This document shows positions 1-12,019 of a DNA stretch of 35,338 nucleotides, piece by piece. The notes beneath the pieces were generated by a model that saw nothing but the letters and a program-made list of their open reading frames with translations, made no database searches and was not told the DNA's origin. The stretch is taken from contig JBOZIK010000001.1 in assembly GCA_051453625.1 (NCBI GenBank), forward strand, positions 72,079,233 to 72,114,570, written 5' to 3'. Position 1 is the stretch's first letter; each line of letters opens with the position of its first letter. Made by a program: the position numbers and the translations under genes. Origin of the DNA: Welwitschia mirabilis. Its lineage: Eukaryota > Gnetophyta > Gnetopsida > Welwitschiales.

Positions 1-71
1 ATTCTCATCTGCAACATCAAAAATCGAATTCATTCATTCATTAAGAGATAGGATCAACAAGAAGAAAAGCA

Positions 72-215
72 ATGGATAAATCTGAAAGAAAGCAAGAAAA
101 GAGAGACCTGGAAAAGAGAGTTGCAGGCGTAGCTAGAGCGGCCATGACCGCCGTTCGTGGCCAGAACTCTTTCGTCAACGATGCTGTCGTCTGTCTTCTG
201 CATCGGCTACTTTAA
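72..215 (+). CDS. Possible first exon or 5' part of an unknown gene
   Basis: An ATG-started frame of 47 codons ends at TAA 213-215. The first 16 residues are highly charged (MDKSERKQEKRDLEKR), followed by an Ala/Val-rich stretch (VAGVARAAMTAVRGQ). The charged part could form a short amphipathic helix. Base composition is clearly richer in G+C than the rest of the window and several CG dinucleotides survive, which is typical of genic rather than repeat DNA. The 71 bases upstream are purine-rich and could be a 5' leader. I do not recognise the protein. It may be a short hypothetical protein, a truncated gene copy, or the first exon of a gene continuing into the gap at 310. A sequence error near 190-210 is also possible, because another frame stays open beyond the stop. 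Confidence 0.4.
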   Translation: MDKSERKQEKRDLEKRVAGVARAAMTAVRGQNSFVNDAVVCLLHRLL

Positions 216-309
216 TTGTGATATTGATTTAGTTGAGTGGCTGAGTTGGGTCGATAATTGGGTGGTGAGGATGTGAGGTAGCGGAGTTGAAATAGGGCAG
301 AGGCAAACG

Positions 310-1300
310 NNNNNNNNNNNNNNNNNNNNNNNNNNNNNNNNNNNNNNNNNNNNNNNNNNNNNNNNNNNNNNNNNNNNNNNNNNNNNNNNNNNNNNNNNNN
401 NNNNNNNNNNNNNNNNNNNNNNNNNNNNNNNNNNNNNNNNNNNNNNNNNNNNNNNNNNNNNNNNNNNNNNNNNNNNNNNNNNNNNNNNNNNNNNNNNNNN
501 NNNNNNNNNNNNNNNNNNNNNNNNNNNNNNNNNNNNNNNNNNNNNNNNNNNNNNNNNNNNNNNNNNNNNNNNNNNNNNNNNNNNNNNNNNNNNNNNNNNN
601 NNNNNNNNNNNNNNNNNNNNNNNNNNNNNNNNNNNNNNNNNNNNNNNNNNNNNNNNNNNNNNNNNNNNNNNNNNNNNNNNNNNNNNNNNNNNNNNNNNNN
701 NNNNNNNNNNNNNNNNNNNNNNNNNNNNNNNNNNNNNNNNNNNNNNNNNNNNNNNNNNNNNNNNNNNNNNNNNNNNNNNNNNNNNNNNNNNNNNNNNNNN
801 NNNNNNNNNNNNNNNNNNNNNNNNNNNNNNNNNNNNNNNNNNNNNNNNNNNNNNNNNNNNNNNNNNNNNNNNNNNNNNNNNNNNNNNNNNNNNNNNNNNN
901 NNNNNNNNNNNNNNNNNNNNNNNNNNNNNNNNNNNNNNNNNNNNNNNNNNNNNNNNNNNNNNNNNNNNNNNNNNNNNNNNNNNNNNNNNNNNNNNNNNNN
1001 NNNNNNNNNNNNNNNNNNNNNNNNNNNNNNNNNNNNNNNNNNNNNNNNNNNNNNNNNNNNNNNNNNNNNNNNNNNNNNNNNNNNNNNNNNNNNNNNNNNN
1101 NNNNNNNNNNNNNNNNNNNNNNNNNNNNNNNNNNNNNNNNNNNNNNNNNNNNNNNNNNNNNNNNNNNNNNNNNNNNNNNNNNNNNNNNNNNNNNNNNNNN
1201 NNNNNNNNNNNNNNNNNNNNNNNNNNNNNNNNNNNNNNNNNNNNNNNNNNNNNNNNNNNNNNNNNNNNNNNNNNNNNNNNNNNNNNNNNNNNNNNNNNNN
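310..1300. other. Assembly gap (991 N)
   Basis: The whole interval is N. The gene-like piece at 1-309 may continue here. The size is presumably a scaffold estimate. Confidence 0.98.
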
Positions 1301-2012
1301 ATCCCCTTTAGTTTTGTGTAAACATGAAATGAACCCTAAAGGCTTTATTAAATCACCAAGTGGAAATGAGTGAATGCCTTCACTAGAAGAAATTAGCTTT
1401 TCATTTCTTCATATATTCTTCTGGTTTTGAATTCAAGATGAAGACTGATGATCCTTTTTAAATTTTCGCAAATAATATAGATATTTATAATTACCCTTAT
1501 ATGGATCTTTGAGGAAATGGTATTGATAAAACATAACACAAACATTCTCTCATAGAATGCTCAATATCTCACTCAAAGGCTCCAGTATAAATTTATTAAA
1601 TATTTTATTTTCAACTTATGTACTTATTTTGACTTTATTGTTCTTCATGACATTAAGATCACTTCTCAAGAATTGTCCTATTTAGCACACTAGTTTCCTT
1701 ACAACTTAACAATCATTTCTTTTTCTCATGAGCAAGGACAACTACATCCTGCTATTCCTCACACTATCATTTAAAAAGATAAAATTATTCAATCTGATGT
1801 GGATTTTAAAAAGTAAATTTCTTAGGATTTTTTTTCCCATTTTATCATCTTTATGATATTTGTGTAACTTATACTTCAAATGGGTCAGGAAAAAAATGTT
1901 CTTTATGGTAAGAGATTATTTATTTTCTTTTCTCTATTTCATGATTTTTTTCCCGATGATTGTAACATGGTTGAATTTTTTGATGATAAATTTAGAGGAT
2001 TTTATTTATCAT
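1301..2012. other. No gene recognised; AT-rich
   Basis: AT-rich sequence with stops in all frames. Open frames starting near 1860 and 1880 exist only because they run into the N block at 2013. I see no domain or RNA gene. Confidence 0.6.
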
Positions 2013-2444
2013 NNNNNNNNNNNNNNNNNNNNNNNNNNNNNNNNNNNNNNNNNNNNNNNNNNNNNNNNNNNNNNNNNNNNNNNNNNNNNNNNNNNNNNNN
2101 NNNNNNNNNNNNNNNNNNNNNNNNNNNNNNNNNNNNNNNNNNNNNNNNNNNNNNNNNNNNNNNNNNNNNNNNNNNNNNNNNNNNNNNNNNNNNNNNNNNN
2201 NNNNNNNNNNNNNNNNNNNNNNNNNNNNNNNNNNNNNNNNNNNNNNNNNNNNNNNNNNNNNNNNNNNNNNNNNNNNNNNNNNNNNNNNNNNNNNNNNNNN
2301 NNNNNNNNNNNNNNNNNNNNNNNNNNNNNNNNNNNNNNNNNNNNNNNNNNNNNNNNNNNNNNNNNNNNNNNNNNNNNNNNNNNNNNNNNNNNNNNNNNNN
2401 NNNNNNNNNNNNNNNNNNNNNNNNNNNNNNNNNNNNNNNNNNNN
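2013..2444. other. Assembly gap (432 N)
   Basis: All N. Confidence 0.98.
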
Positions 2445-3090
2445 TTACATGATTAATAATCATAACATATCAATTATGTTGCAACTCAGAGAATTAGCTC
2501 TCACTTACCCATAAGCTACATACCAAGAGAACGATATGATGATAGCTTACCTGATCAAAACTGCATCTAAACTTAAGAATATTAAATAATCGCATGATAG
2601 ACCTATAGGTCATAATCAAGAACACACAATAGAAGTGTGAAAGAGTTAGTTGAATGGTTGGTTGTACTAATAGCTAAGCAATCATACCTATGTATCCTCA
2701 TCCAAAGGAAATCAAAGTGCACTTTTTTCTTTGTTGGACCTTATCTATGTCACTACAAATACACATAGATGTATGATAGCTCTAAATGGTTCATATTAGT
2801 TAGTAAAGGAGAAAAAAAAATGTTAGATTTGATGTAATCATAAAGTCTACATAAATCCATAGGAACATCATATAATATATATACATAACTATGAATACTA
2901 TATATAGGAAACAACTGATAAAGTGCCCCATGAAGCTCTAGTTCATTCATCCATTAACCACTACTACATGGTCATAATCCTAACCTCATATTTCTTTATT
3001 TTGGTAATATCAAGGCCATCCTATACAATATCTTGATACACATGAGTAATGTAAACTAACGTTATATAATACTATTATCAAGCCCTAATA
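2445..3090. other. No gene recognised; AT-rich
   Basis: AT-rich sequence without a convincing frame. The small minus-strand frame near 2753-2950 has no recognisable motif. Confidence 0.5.
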
Positions 3091-3094
3091 GGAT

Positions 3095-3310
3095 TTAAAG
3101 CTATTAAGGCATTAATTTTTTTAAACACCCTTAAAAAATTATTTTTAGTATGGTTTTATATAGTAACACCATAATTGTAAATTTAACTTTTATTTTAGAA
3201 TGTTTAACCAAAAAAAGCACCCTAATTGTGAAGAGTAAAATGGACATTTCTTAATAAACACCCTAAACATGGTTACATATAACCTTCTTAGAGAAACACC
3301 CTAGAAAATT
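3095..3310. repeat. Dispersed short-motif repeat (ACACCCTAAA family), degenerate
   Basis: The motif 'acaccctaaa' or close variants (acacccttaa, gcaccctaat, acaccctaga) recurs about four times within 220 bp. It is next to 'ggacatttcttaataaaca' and preceded by 'ttaaggcatt'. The same words, in both orientations, build the array at 12020-12240, so the two sites look like members of one repeat family. No terminal repeats or target-site duplications were found. Confidence 0.4.
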
Positions 3311-3350
3311 ATGTTACAAAGTGGAAAAGGATGTGGTACATAAACAAATC

Positions 3351-3387
3351 AAACAAAAAAAAACGAAAAAAAAGAAAAAAAAAACAA
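3351..3387 (+). repeat. A-rich low-complexity tract
   Basis: Runs of A broken by single C or G. It could be simple low complexity or the tail of an old retroposon. No LINE or SINE body was recognised upstream. Confidence 0.6.
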
Positions 3388-6071
3388 TGAGAATTGCACC
3401 ACCCAAATACATAGAGGAAAAGATATCACATGGAGGGAAAGCAATTGCATAAAGAAAAAGCAATCACAACTAGCGGGTGAAGAAATGAGTAACTAGATCA
3501 CATGAGGGGAAGTAATCATAGCTATAAAATTTTCCTTCTTAGAGCTAGTTACACCACATAGGATTTATGTGCATATGGAGCATCCCATGCTATCTTTATC
3601 CAATGCCCTCTCAGGTCCATAGTTAGAGCATCCAAGATCACAAACTACCATCATTGTTCTAGCGTAATCCAACACTTTTCAAGAATTTAATAATGAGTTT
3701 ATTACACCTATTTTTTTTGTTTAAGGTTGGTAAAATTTTTAAAGATATAAATGTTTAACATTATTAAGTTAAAATAGCTTAGTGGATAATGTTGATCTTC
3801 TTTTTTTAGGGATGACCTATATCACATTATAAGTACTGTGAATAATTATGATAGAATTCAAGCCTTAGAACACTATGTTTATGGCATATATTATTTGTTT
3901 ATAGTTCTTATAGTAGTTCGTATATTTAATTTTTTGTACCCAACATTAATCCATTAGTTTTAGATGGAATTTGTAAGCTTGTGTTGGAACCTTTTAGTTT
4001 ATTTTGTTTTACAAAATCTATTCTTCTATTCCTTCATTTTTTTTGTGCTTAATACAAATTGTGTTTCTATGAATGAAAAGAAGGGCAAATTAATTTTTTT
4101 TTAAATTATATTATTCCTTGATTTTCACTTTTGATTTTACTATGTGCACACTGAGAGAACCTCTGGTAAAAAGCAGTTTAACACATCTGAGAATTCATAA
4201 CATAAAATATGCCTTCTTTATAAAATAGTAAAATTCTCTTTACGAAAACATCAATTTTGTATTAAAAGGTTTAATTTTCCTATTATATTTGATAATATAG
4301 ACCTCCACATTGTAGAAACTAATATTAGACACATGCATAATTTCTTTGTTCACTACAATATATTTATAATAAGGTAGCCCAAGCCCATCACTGGTGCCTT
4401 GATTTATAAATGAAATTGCTTTTTATTTTGTACCAGAGACTAAGTAAATAAGACAATCTAGTAAGTGAGAAGCTCATATTTATTAACAATAATGTGAATT
4501 CCTCATGATTTCTAGCCTTAATGCCCTATCTCTATAACTCCTTCATTAGTATATTATAGACTAGTAACTACATTTCTATAGTAATTTCTACTTGAAGAAG
4601 AAACTTCATTATGCTTGAATCATATCTTAAGAAACATGCCCCACACATGTAAGCTACATATTTGGAGCATATTCTTGAACAAAATGGGAATGCAGCTTCT
4701 TCTAGCTTTTAGAATGAACTAATACTAATTTACATTATAAAAGTTCTTAATGAATATGCTTATAATAGATATAAATGAAAATGAAATGAAAAATAGTATT
4801 ATGTGATAAGATCTAAGTTTTAATGGCATTGGAGAAGACTTTTATATACAATCTTGAAGGCTTATTGAAACTAATTCCTATTGATGACCTTTATGAAGAA
4901 CTTGCCTTTTCACAAGGGAAAATGCAATGACATGAACTTGAACTAATACTTTATGCTCATAAGCTTCATTGAATTCACTTGCTATTGCTTCTTATGATTG
5001 CACTTATAATTTCATGGATTCTAGCAAGGATAACAAGGTAATGCATAGTAAGAGTCTCAAAAAATGTATTAAATAGAGAAGAAGGTTCGTTTGAACATTT
5101 ATCTTACCTTGTAACAAGTGTATATTTACCCTTATAAGTCCAAAAAGAGACTTTAACTATAACATTGCCATCTTAAGCTCATAAAAGAGTCATCTCAGAA
5201 AATCAGCTTTACTTAGAAAGAAAAAGGAAGCTTTCTTAGAAAAATTACTATGAATGAAATACTTCTTATATGTGATTTTCTATGTTATTAAATGAAAGCT
5301 ATTTCATTTTCACATGTATCCAATTAAAGTGTGTTAACTTGTATTGTAATCCTACACTGCATCATTGTCATGTATGTTTCTAAAAAATGGGGCTATCCAT
5401 TCACATTTCAGTAATGGACTATATCATGAAAACTATCTAATCTTACACTGCAAGGTAAGAATAATTCATAACATATGATGCTAAGCTTGAGTAACATGTT
5501 TATTTACTTAATTTACAAATTCATGATTCTTTTTACAGGTTATTATAAGGTTAAATTAAATTTTGATGCAAATTAGAGAATGACATGAGGTTTAATTACT
5601 TTTTGGTATATTGTGTAAGAATGATCTATGCAAGTTTTATTTCCTAATTACCTTTTAGTTATACATTATTCAATGTCTTTCTACCTTTTCCTTAGAATAA
5701 TGTTTTAAAAATATGTAAACTAAAAGATTTTAACCATTAGGTCATGTCTTTCCTATAAATGCAAATTTGTTAAGCTTCATTTGCATTGACAATTCTTTAG
5801 AAATTATGCTCAAGGAGCCTATACCATTGTAAAAGTTGTATGATAATACCAACTTGAACATAAATTATATTGTGATGCTTTAAGTTATAATATATACACT
5901 TCACTACACTAGATGCATGTACTATCTGATAGCTAATTATTATTCAAATAAAAGAAGAACTTAAATAATTGCTTTCATGTCTAATTTTTGACATAAGAGC
6001 CTCTAGGTCTATTATATAAATGTTATATATTCATTAATTATATCTTTGAGTACTATTAGATATGAAGACAT
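3388..6071. other. No gene recognised; AT-rich intergenic or decayed repeat
   Basis: Over 2.6 kb of AT-rich sequence with dense stops on both strands. I found no protein motif, tRNA or clear repeat. Confidence 0.5.
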
Positions 6072-6171
6072 NNNNNNNNNNNNNNNNNNNNNNNNNNNNN
6101 NNNNNNNNNNNNNNNNNNNNNNNNNNNNNNNNNNNNNNNNNNNNNNNNNNNNNNNNNNNNNNNNNNNNNNN
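6072..6171. other. Assembly gap (100 N, probably unknown size)
   Basis: Exactly 100 N, a common placeholder length. The left flank ends 'gaagacat' and the right flank begins 'agacatcc', sharing six bases. Confidence 0.95.
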
Positions 6172-6750
6172 AGACATCCATGTGGTAAATTCTGTGAAAA
6201 TGATGTTTGACCTATTTTATATTCTCTTCAACTTGGAGTAAATAGCATACATAATTAAGAAGATGATGAATCTATAGATCAAGTCACTACTATTTAGTTA
6301 TAAGTGGATCCTTTTTCTTTTTAATAAAGTAATCTCAAATAACCTAGTAAAAAAGAGTTTTTTAAAGGATATAGAACCCTATTTTTTTATTTTATACTTA
6401 AAAGATTTACTAAGTAGGTTACTTTACTTTAATTTCTATTAATTATAGAGAATAAATTATCAAAGAAAAGTGTGACATAAAAATACATGACATTAAATTA
6501 AGTGCAGATGATTTTAAGTTTTCTTAAGAATTTTCTTCATTTTATCTTTTTATAATGTTTTATAGGTAGTTATAGAAAATAAATTAATAAGGAAAAAGGG
6601 ATAAACTAGACATGATATTGAGCATGAGGAACTTTTAGCTGGGTAAGAAACACTTTTTACTTGGTTACATATGAAAATGGAAGATGCATATTTGTTTGTG
6701 TAGCTTACTCAGTATATACAAGACTATGTGAAAATGGTAGATCACATTAC
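6172..6750. other. No gene recognised; AT-rich
   Basis: AT-rich sequence with no supported feature. Confidence 0.5.
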
Positions 6751-6774
6751 ATATATATATATATATATATATAT
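6751..6774. repeat. (AT)12 microsatellite
   Basis: Twelve uninterrupted AT units. Confidence 0.95.
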
Positions 6775-6818
6775 CCTATCTTTTATACTAGTTTTCTGAT
6801 TATTCACACATGTAAATG

Positions 6819-7034
6819 TTTGATGTCTTGTAAGATATGAAAATGAAAAAAGGAGTATGATGGTAGAATGTTAAATATTTTCATCTCATATTTCAAATAA
6901 CAATTTCTATAACTAGAAGAATCACATTTGATATCTTGGAAGGTATGGAAATGAAAAAAGGAGTATGATGATAGAATATTAAATATTTTCATCTCATACT
7001 TTAAAGAACAATTTCTATGAATAGAAGAAGCACT
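6819..7034 (+). repeat. Two-copy 108-bp tandem repeat
   Basis: Copy 1 (6819-6926) and copy 2 (6927-7034) align end to end with only scattered substitutions. Shared words include 'gaaaaaaggagtatgatg' and 'aaatattttcatctcata'. The unit length is 108. A minus-strand open frame of about 88 codons here is a by-product of the duplication, since its peptide repeats itself. Part of copy 2 is also present inverted at 7063-7105. Confidence 0.85.
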
Positions 7035-7105
7035 AATCATTATGTGGTTCAATGTGCTTATTCTAGTCATAGAAATTATTCTTTAAAATATGAGATGAAG
7101 ATATT
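6982..7105. repeat. Inverted repeat: 43-bp arms, 38-bp loop
   Basis: The arm at 6982-7024 is reverse-complementary to 7063-7105 at 39 of 43 positions by hand alignment. In RNA one of the four mismatches would be a G-U pair. The 38-bp spacer contains 'cattatgtggttcaatgt', which recurs downstream at about 7120-7136 as 'cattatgtgattcaatgt'. A transcript across this region could form a long stable hairpin. It could be a MITE-like or inverted-duplication remnant. Confidence 0.8.
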
Positions 7106-7139
7106 TTCTCACTATGTATCATTATGTGATTCAATGTCT

Positions 7140-8010
7140 AGGTTCTAAATACCATACTTTACAACAAATGAGAAAAGATAAAAAGTAGTGATAGAGGTAG
7201 TTATTTTCCTATTTGAGTAAGGCCTTATTTATAGGTGTGATACAATGCTCTTGCAATATAATGATGTGATGATATTTTTAGTATGGTTCTATATTTTTCA
7301 ATTACAAATCTTTATTTAAACCTCAGTTATATCACTTGTTAAGTTAATTAAACATGGTTGATAAGATATTAACTTCCATAATATAAACTTGGATCCAAAG
7401 TTATGAGGCACTCACAGCCTTTTATAAACATATCTACAATTATCCTAAATGAAGCATGTGATAATTAAAAGACAAAAAAAATGAGTTGCCTAGAAAAGGA
7501 GACTACTCATGTGGCTAGAGTTCAATGATCCAGTTATGCACATTATTGATATGGATGTTGTTTTTGCTTTCTTTGGCAGAGATCATATTGCTTAAACAAG
7601 TTGATAAATTGGTTGATTTAAGAGTATATTTTATCACTAAATTGGTTGTAAAAATCAATTGCATTCTCTCAAGTCTAGGACTTTGGCATGTAACTGTAGC
7701 TATTGGCACTTGGTCTCTGAAGAAATATTTCATAACTTGCTATAGTCTTAGCACTTAATTATATGCTTTAAAAGTAATATTAAGAAATATGACTTTAACA
7801 TCACATGATTTATTAGTTTCTGTTAATAAGAAATAAATTTAGTAAAAAGAAACAAAAATAGAGAATGATTTAAATGGTTTGATTTGTTTCTACTCTAGGT
7901 TGATGCAAACACTAGCACATAACTTTATTATTTTCTAAAAGAAAAAGAAAATAAACCAAAGGATAGAAGCCATCCTCTAATAACACATCATATCACAATA
8001 ATAGAGTTTT
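7140..8010. other. No gene recognised
   Basis: Two overlapping opposite-strand frames of about 75 codons near 7515-7758 show no motif and shadow each other. The stretch could be the decayed 3' half of the copia element whose RT lies at 8060-8530. A 10-N gap follows at 8011-8020. Confidence 0.45.
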
Positions 8011-8059
8011 NNNNNNNNNNACAAAACATAAATAGTCAAACATTTGAATAGCATATCAT

Positions 8060-8530
8060 ATAATGATCAACATCATATTTGTGTTATTTTTATTCCATTG
8101 GGTCCATCATAAAAGAGTCAAACTTCTAATACCACTACCTAAGAATCTGATTTAGACTAAAAAATCTCATGTTCCAATTGCAAATACAAGTAGGAAGTCA
8201 AGAATCTATGAAATAGTTAGTTTTATGTATATGAATATCCTCTTTGAAGTCTTCATGTAAGAGAGCCATCTTAATGTCTAGCTACTTTAAATCAAGTTTG
8301 AAACAAGCAAATAAGAGCAACACATTTCAAAGAAAGAGTGTTCAACAATAAAGGAGATAATTTCATCAAGTTCAATACCTATCTTTTAAGCATAATCTTA
8401 ACCATCAAGCTTGTCTTCTCACTTTCACCACAATTTGTCCTTTCCTTTAATTAGAAGTTTCATTTGGATGTACACAATATTATTTATAAAAGTAAAGTAA
8501 GATACATGTTTTATTTTAATTCAAGAAGGT
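8060..8530 (-). pseudogene. Ty1/copia reverse transcriptase fossil
   Basis: Reading the minus strand across several frames gives an ordered series of copia RT landmarks. First comes a counterpart of the 'KARLV.KG..Q..GIDF.E.FSPV' block: 'KIGIELDEIISFIVEHS', about 8340-8400. Then comes the 'DVK.AFLHGDL.E.IYM' block, read as 'LDIKMALLHEDFKEDI' at about 8230-8295. More weakly matching sequence continues toward 8060. Stops and frame changes are frequent, so no product is possible. Integrase or gag would be expected at higher coordinates on this strand, and RNase H below 8060; I could not recognise either. The assignment comes from remembered family motifs, not a search. Confidence 0.6.
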
Positions 8531-9815
8531 TGATTTACTACATACAATCCTTTTTGACTTCTTAGGATTTGAAAAAAGTAGTAGCAATAGTAGAAAGAAA
8601 TTTAAATGTTTAAATAGATTTCATGCTTGTGTTGATGTCATTAAAGCTTTAAAAGAAAAGGTAAATGTCATGACATGGGAATAGTTATAGATGTATGATA
8701 TGCATACTATGTGCATTTTCCTTTTAGCATTATAGAGATAAGAGATAAAACAAACTAAAATCAAGAATTTTTCATAATAGAAGATAAAATATGAGATAAA
8801 TCACTACTTGAATATTGAGTGAATCCTCTTTCTTAACCTTAAGGATTACCTGGAATGAAAATATTTACACCCTTGTTAAAACCATAGTTTTCCTTGTGTA
8901 ATTCTACTATAGGAAACTTCACTTTTCTTTTATTTACACTGCATTCTTAGCATATGAATGGCTTATTTCACTATTTTAAGTTTTTTACCATCTATGCATA
9001 ACACATAATGAAAAGCATGAGATTTCTTATTAGAAGGACATTCAGACCTTGTATAATATATTACCCCTTAAGAAGTAATACAAAGTTAACTGATATGCTA
9101 TAAAAAACAAAAATAATGGTCTATTTCTATATTGTGGGCTATGCTGTGTAGATGTCTAGAACTATATTTTCTCCTAGGAAGATGAAATGCCTTCTAGGAC
9201 ATTCCTATAATTGATACAAAAGAGTATATTTTATAGCATTTACTTGCAACACTAGATCAGCAAATAGACATCCATGATGGAAGCCCTTTGTATACTACAT
9301 GAAAGATGTTAGATATGAGATTGAGAACAATCATGTTATTAGTAAGTGCATAAAAGAGAAAGAAAAGACTTCTAAATATTGATGAAAGATAGATTGTCCA
9401 CAATCCATTTAATTCATCAGAGTCATGAAGAAATCCAACATAACATTGCTAGAGTCTCTTTGAGTGCCTTCATAGATTGACTTTTCATGTATGAATATAT
9501 CTAAAGTCTCTATTTTTAGTTTGTATTTATACTCAATTCCTATTTTTATTGTGATGAAGGCTAAAATAGTTCATAAGAATAATGGTTCAAATAACAACCT
9601 TAAGCATTTTATTTTGCTATCAGTGGATCCAATTATGCATGACTACCTTACACTAAGAAAGAAAGAATAAATTGTTCAGTTATCAAGATACCATAAAGTA
9701 TTGATTCTATTAGAGGTATTGATTCTTTTAAAGGTATTCCTCTAGAAATTTATCTCTAAAGTACAAACATATGCTATGAAGTTTTTCTAGCCATTTGAGA
9801 TAATTTGTGTCTAAG
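8531..9815. other. No gene recognised; may include decayed copia sequence
   Basis: AT-rich with stops in all frames. Given the RT fossil orientation, this is where the rest of the copia polyprotein would lie, but no motif is convincing. Confidence 0.4.
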
Positions 9816-9943
9816 TATTATAAATTTGATCTTCTTAGAATATAGGATTATTTACTCATGAATAATTTAAAGTTACTAATATTATAAATTTCATATTTTT
9901 AGAATATAATATTATTTGCTTGTGGAAATTTTAAAGTTATTAA
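9816..9943 (+). repeat. Two-copy 64-bp tandem repeat
   Basis: 9816-9879 and 9880-9943 both start 'tattataaattt', carry 'ttagaatata' near the middle and end 'aaagtta.taa'. They differ by scattered substitutions. Confidence 0.75.
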
Positions 9944-10093
9944 AATTAATAAGTGGAAGGTATCTAATAATAACTATGCAAAATATTAATGAATAAACTT
10001 TAACTCAATTGGAAATAATTGAATGTTATCATTTACTTCCTTTAAGATTTAGTAATTATAGTAATAGAAAGCTACTACTTATGTATATACTAC

Positions 10094-10160
10094 AATGAAA
10101 TGATTCATGATAAATAATAGAGGGTAGTGTAATGAAATGAGTTATGATAAATAATAGAGG
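10094..10160 (+). repeat. Two-copy 37-bp tandem repeat
   Basis: 'aatgaaatga' starts at 10094 and 10131. Each is followed by 'atgataaataatagagg'. The second copy is partial. Confidence 0.75.
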
Positions 10161-12019
10161 ACTCCTCCTAGATGTCTAACCTACCAAATAAGCCATACTT
10201 TTTTTTAAATGATGATTATTTTTTAAATTTTCCAAAATTAAAATCTTTGGTGTATCTAATAATGAATGTATTTATTTCAATTCAATCATTAAATGACTAG
10301 GGATATTTTAATTTATGACATGCATTGATTTTACTATGTACTTATTATGGAAATTATCGTTTGAAGGAAAATCAAAAATGAAAGTTTCATCATAGGAAAT
10401 TAAACTACTAATGTAGGAAGATATTCCAATTACCTTATCAACTATATTTTAGTGGTCATTGATATTTATCTTTCTAAACAATACTTTTGAATTGTAAACT
10501 TAACTTTATCTTTAAAGAATGAATCAAATAACCACTAAGAATAATGAATTGTTTTGTATTAGTATAAGATAATGGAGGGCATGAGAGTTATATAATCTAA
10601 TTGAATGCTTAAGAGCATTTGGATCTTTTAATTTACCTCTTAGTAGGTACTCAAACATTTTCATGTAATAATCCCAAGTAGAAGTAGATATTTCAGTTGA
10701 TGGGATGTCTGTGTCTTTGTTAATGCTTTAATCTTTTAGCATAATTCATACTTTATATGTCATTATTTTAATTCTAGATTTGACATTTCTTCTCATGATT
10801 CCTTTCAGTATACATGGTGTGACTGTTACAAAGTTCTATAAAGTAAGAATAAGATACAGGAGATTGAAATGGTACCTATAGAGAAGGTTAGATCATTGGT
10901 ATGTGATAGTATATGAAGCTCAAAAGGAGGAGTATTCATATAGATATGTTATTTTAGTGTGCATACCTAAAAAATAAAGGAAGAGAAAAGGCATACTATC
11001 GATTATGTAATAGATTATAACCTATTTCTAAAATGGTATATCCTTAAATGATTAGTGGCAAAATTGATTGAATCCTAATGTACTTGAGATTTCCAAAAGG
11101 GTGAACCAAGTGTAGTGATGGTGAATATTAATTTTTTTTGAATTTAATCTATCTTATTATAAGCTTTGAGGGCATCATTTCATGTTATAAACATGGTTAT
11201 TTTTACTAGCATTTTAGAATTAATTTTTTCATCTTCATTACTCTTATTTATCAACTATAGGATTTTTATAAAATCTATGTTTTTCTTCAGTAATTCCTTT
11301 GGTTTTATATGTTTATATTTTCTTATTTTATTAATTGACTATGATTTTAAGTTAATTAGTTATTATTTAATAGTGAGACTTCTGGTCACAAATATGAGGT
11401 TACATGAGTTTGACAAGTAAATTTGATCATAAGCATATAATGAATAAAGTTTTAAAGATGAGATATGCAAATTTCTATGACTTAGGTGATATTCTTTGTA
11501 GATTATTGCATGACAATAACAATTTTCATTTGATATGATTCTTAAATGATTGAACATTAACTTATCATACATAGTAACCTTTTTTCATTTCTAAAAGTAT
11601 AAATCATTGCTAATTTAATTTTAAATATTTACAGGATCTCTACATAGGATTCAAAAATAATGACATGCACCTTAGTATCTATTCTTAGAGGGATGATGTC
11701 ATTAAACCAATGCTAAAACCACAATGATTTGCTTGATGTTCTAATTCTAAAATGCAAAGTAAAGCTTACAAATTTGTAAAAGGTGGGAGACTATAAATAA
11801 TATCAAAGCAATATGAATCTGATTGGTTTAGGTAATATTTCGTCTTGTCTTATTATTTTTAATTTTTTAAATATAGAGTATTTTATAATTTTGGAGTTTA
11901 ATATGAAGAGAGGGCATCATACCCATTGGAAGCATCTAAGAGTCCAATAATAGAACTTGGATTAGATTTGAGAATTTATTTTGTTTCAAATGACATTAGA
12001 TTATTTAGGATATTATTTA
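10161..12019. other. No gene recognised; AT-rich
   Basis: The plus-strand frame at 11166-11420 is Phe/Ile/Leu-rich because the DNA is T-rich and has no motif. A short RT-like word near 11000 is too isolated to call. A purine tract at about 11777-11789 (aaaaggtgggaga) resembles a polypurine tract but no LTR start follows it. Confidence 0.45.

Noticed and set aside
1860-2463. Long open frames on both strands across 2013-2444, and similar ones at 33591-34040 and 34281-35084
   Set aside because: They are open only because N runs contain no stop codons. The visible ends show no domain.
6804-7070. 88-codon minus-strand frame with a repeated peptide
   Set aside because: The repetition simply reflects the 108-bp DNA duplication.
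7515-7758. Overlapping opposite-strand frames of 72 and 77 codons
   Set aside because: They shadow each other and neither has a recognisable motif.
10990-11040. RT-like word (VIDYN..LKW) on the plus strand, reminiscent of gypsy or pararetroviral RT
   Set aside because: Only one short word, without the flanking RT blocks in order. Chance is not excluded.
11166-11420. Hydrophobic 84-codon frame that could look like a membrane protein
   Set aside because: Phe/Ile/Leu richness is expected from T-rich DNA; there is no motif or codon signature.
11777-11789. Polypurine-tract-like run
   Set aside because: No LTR start or paired LTR follows it.
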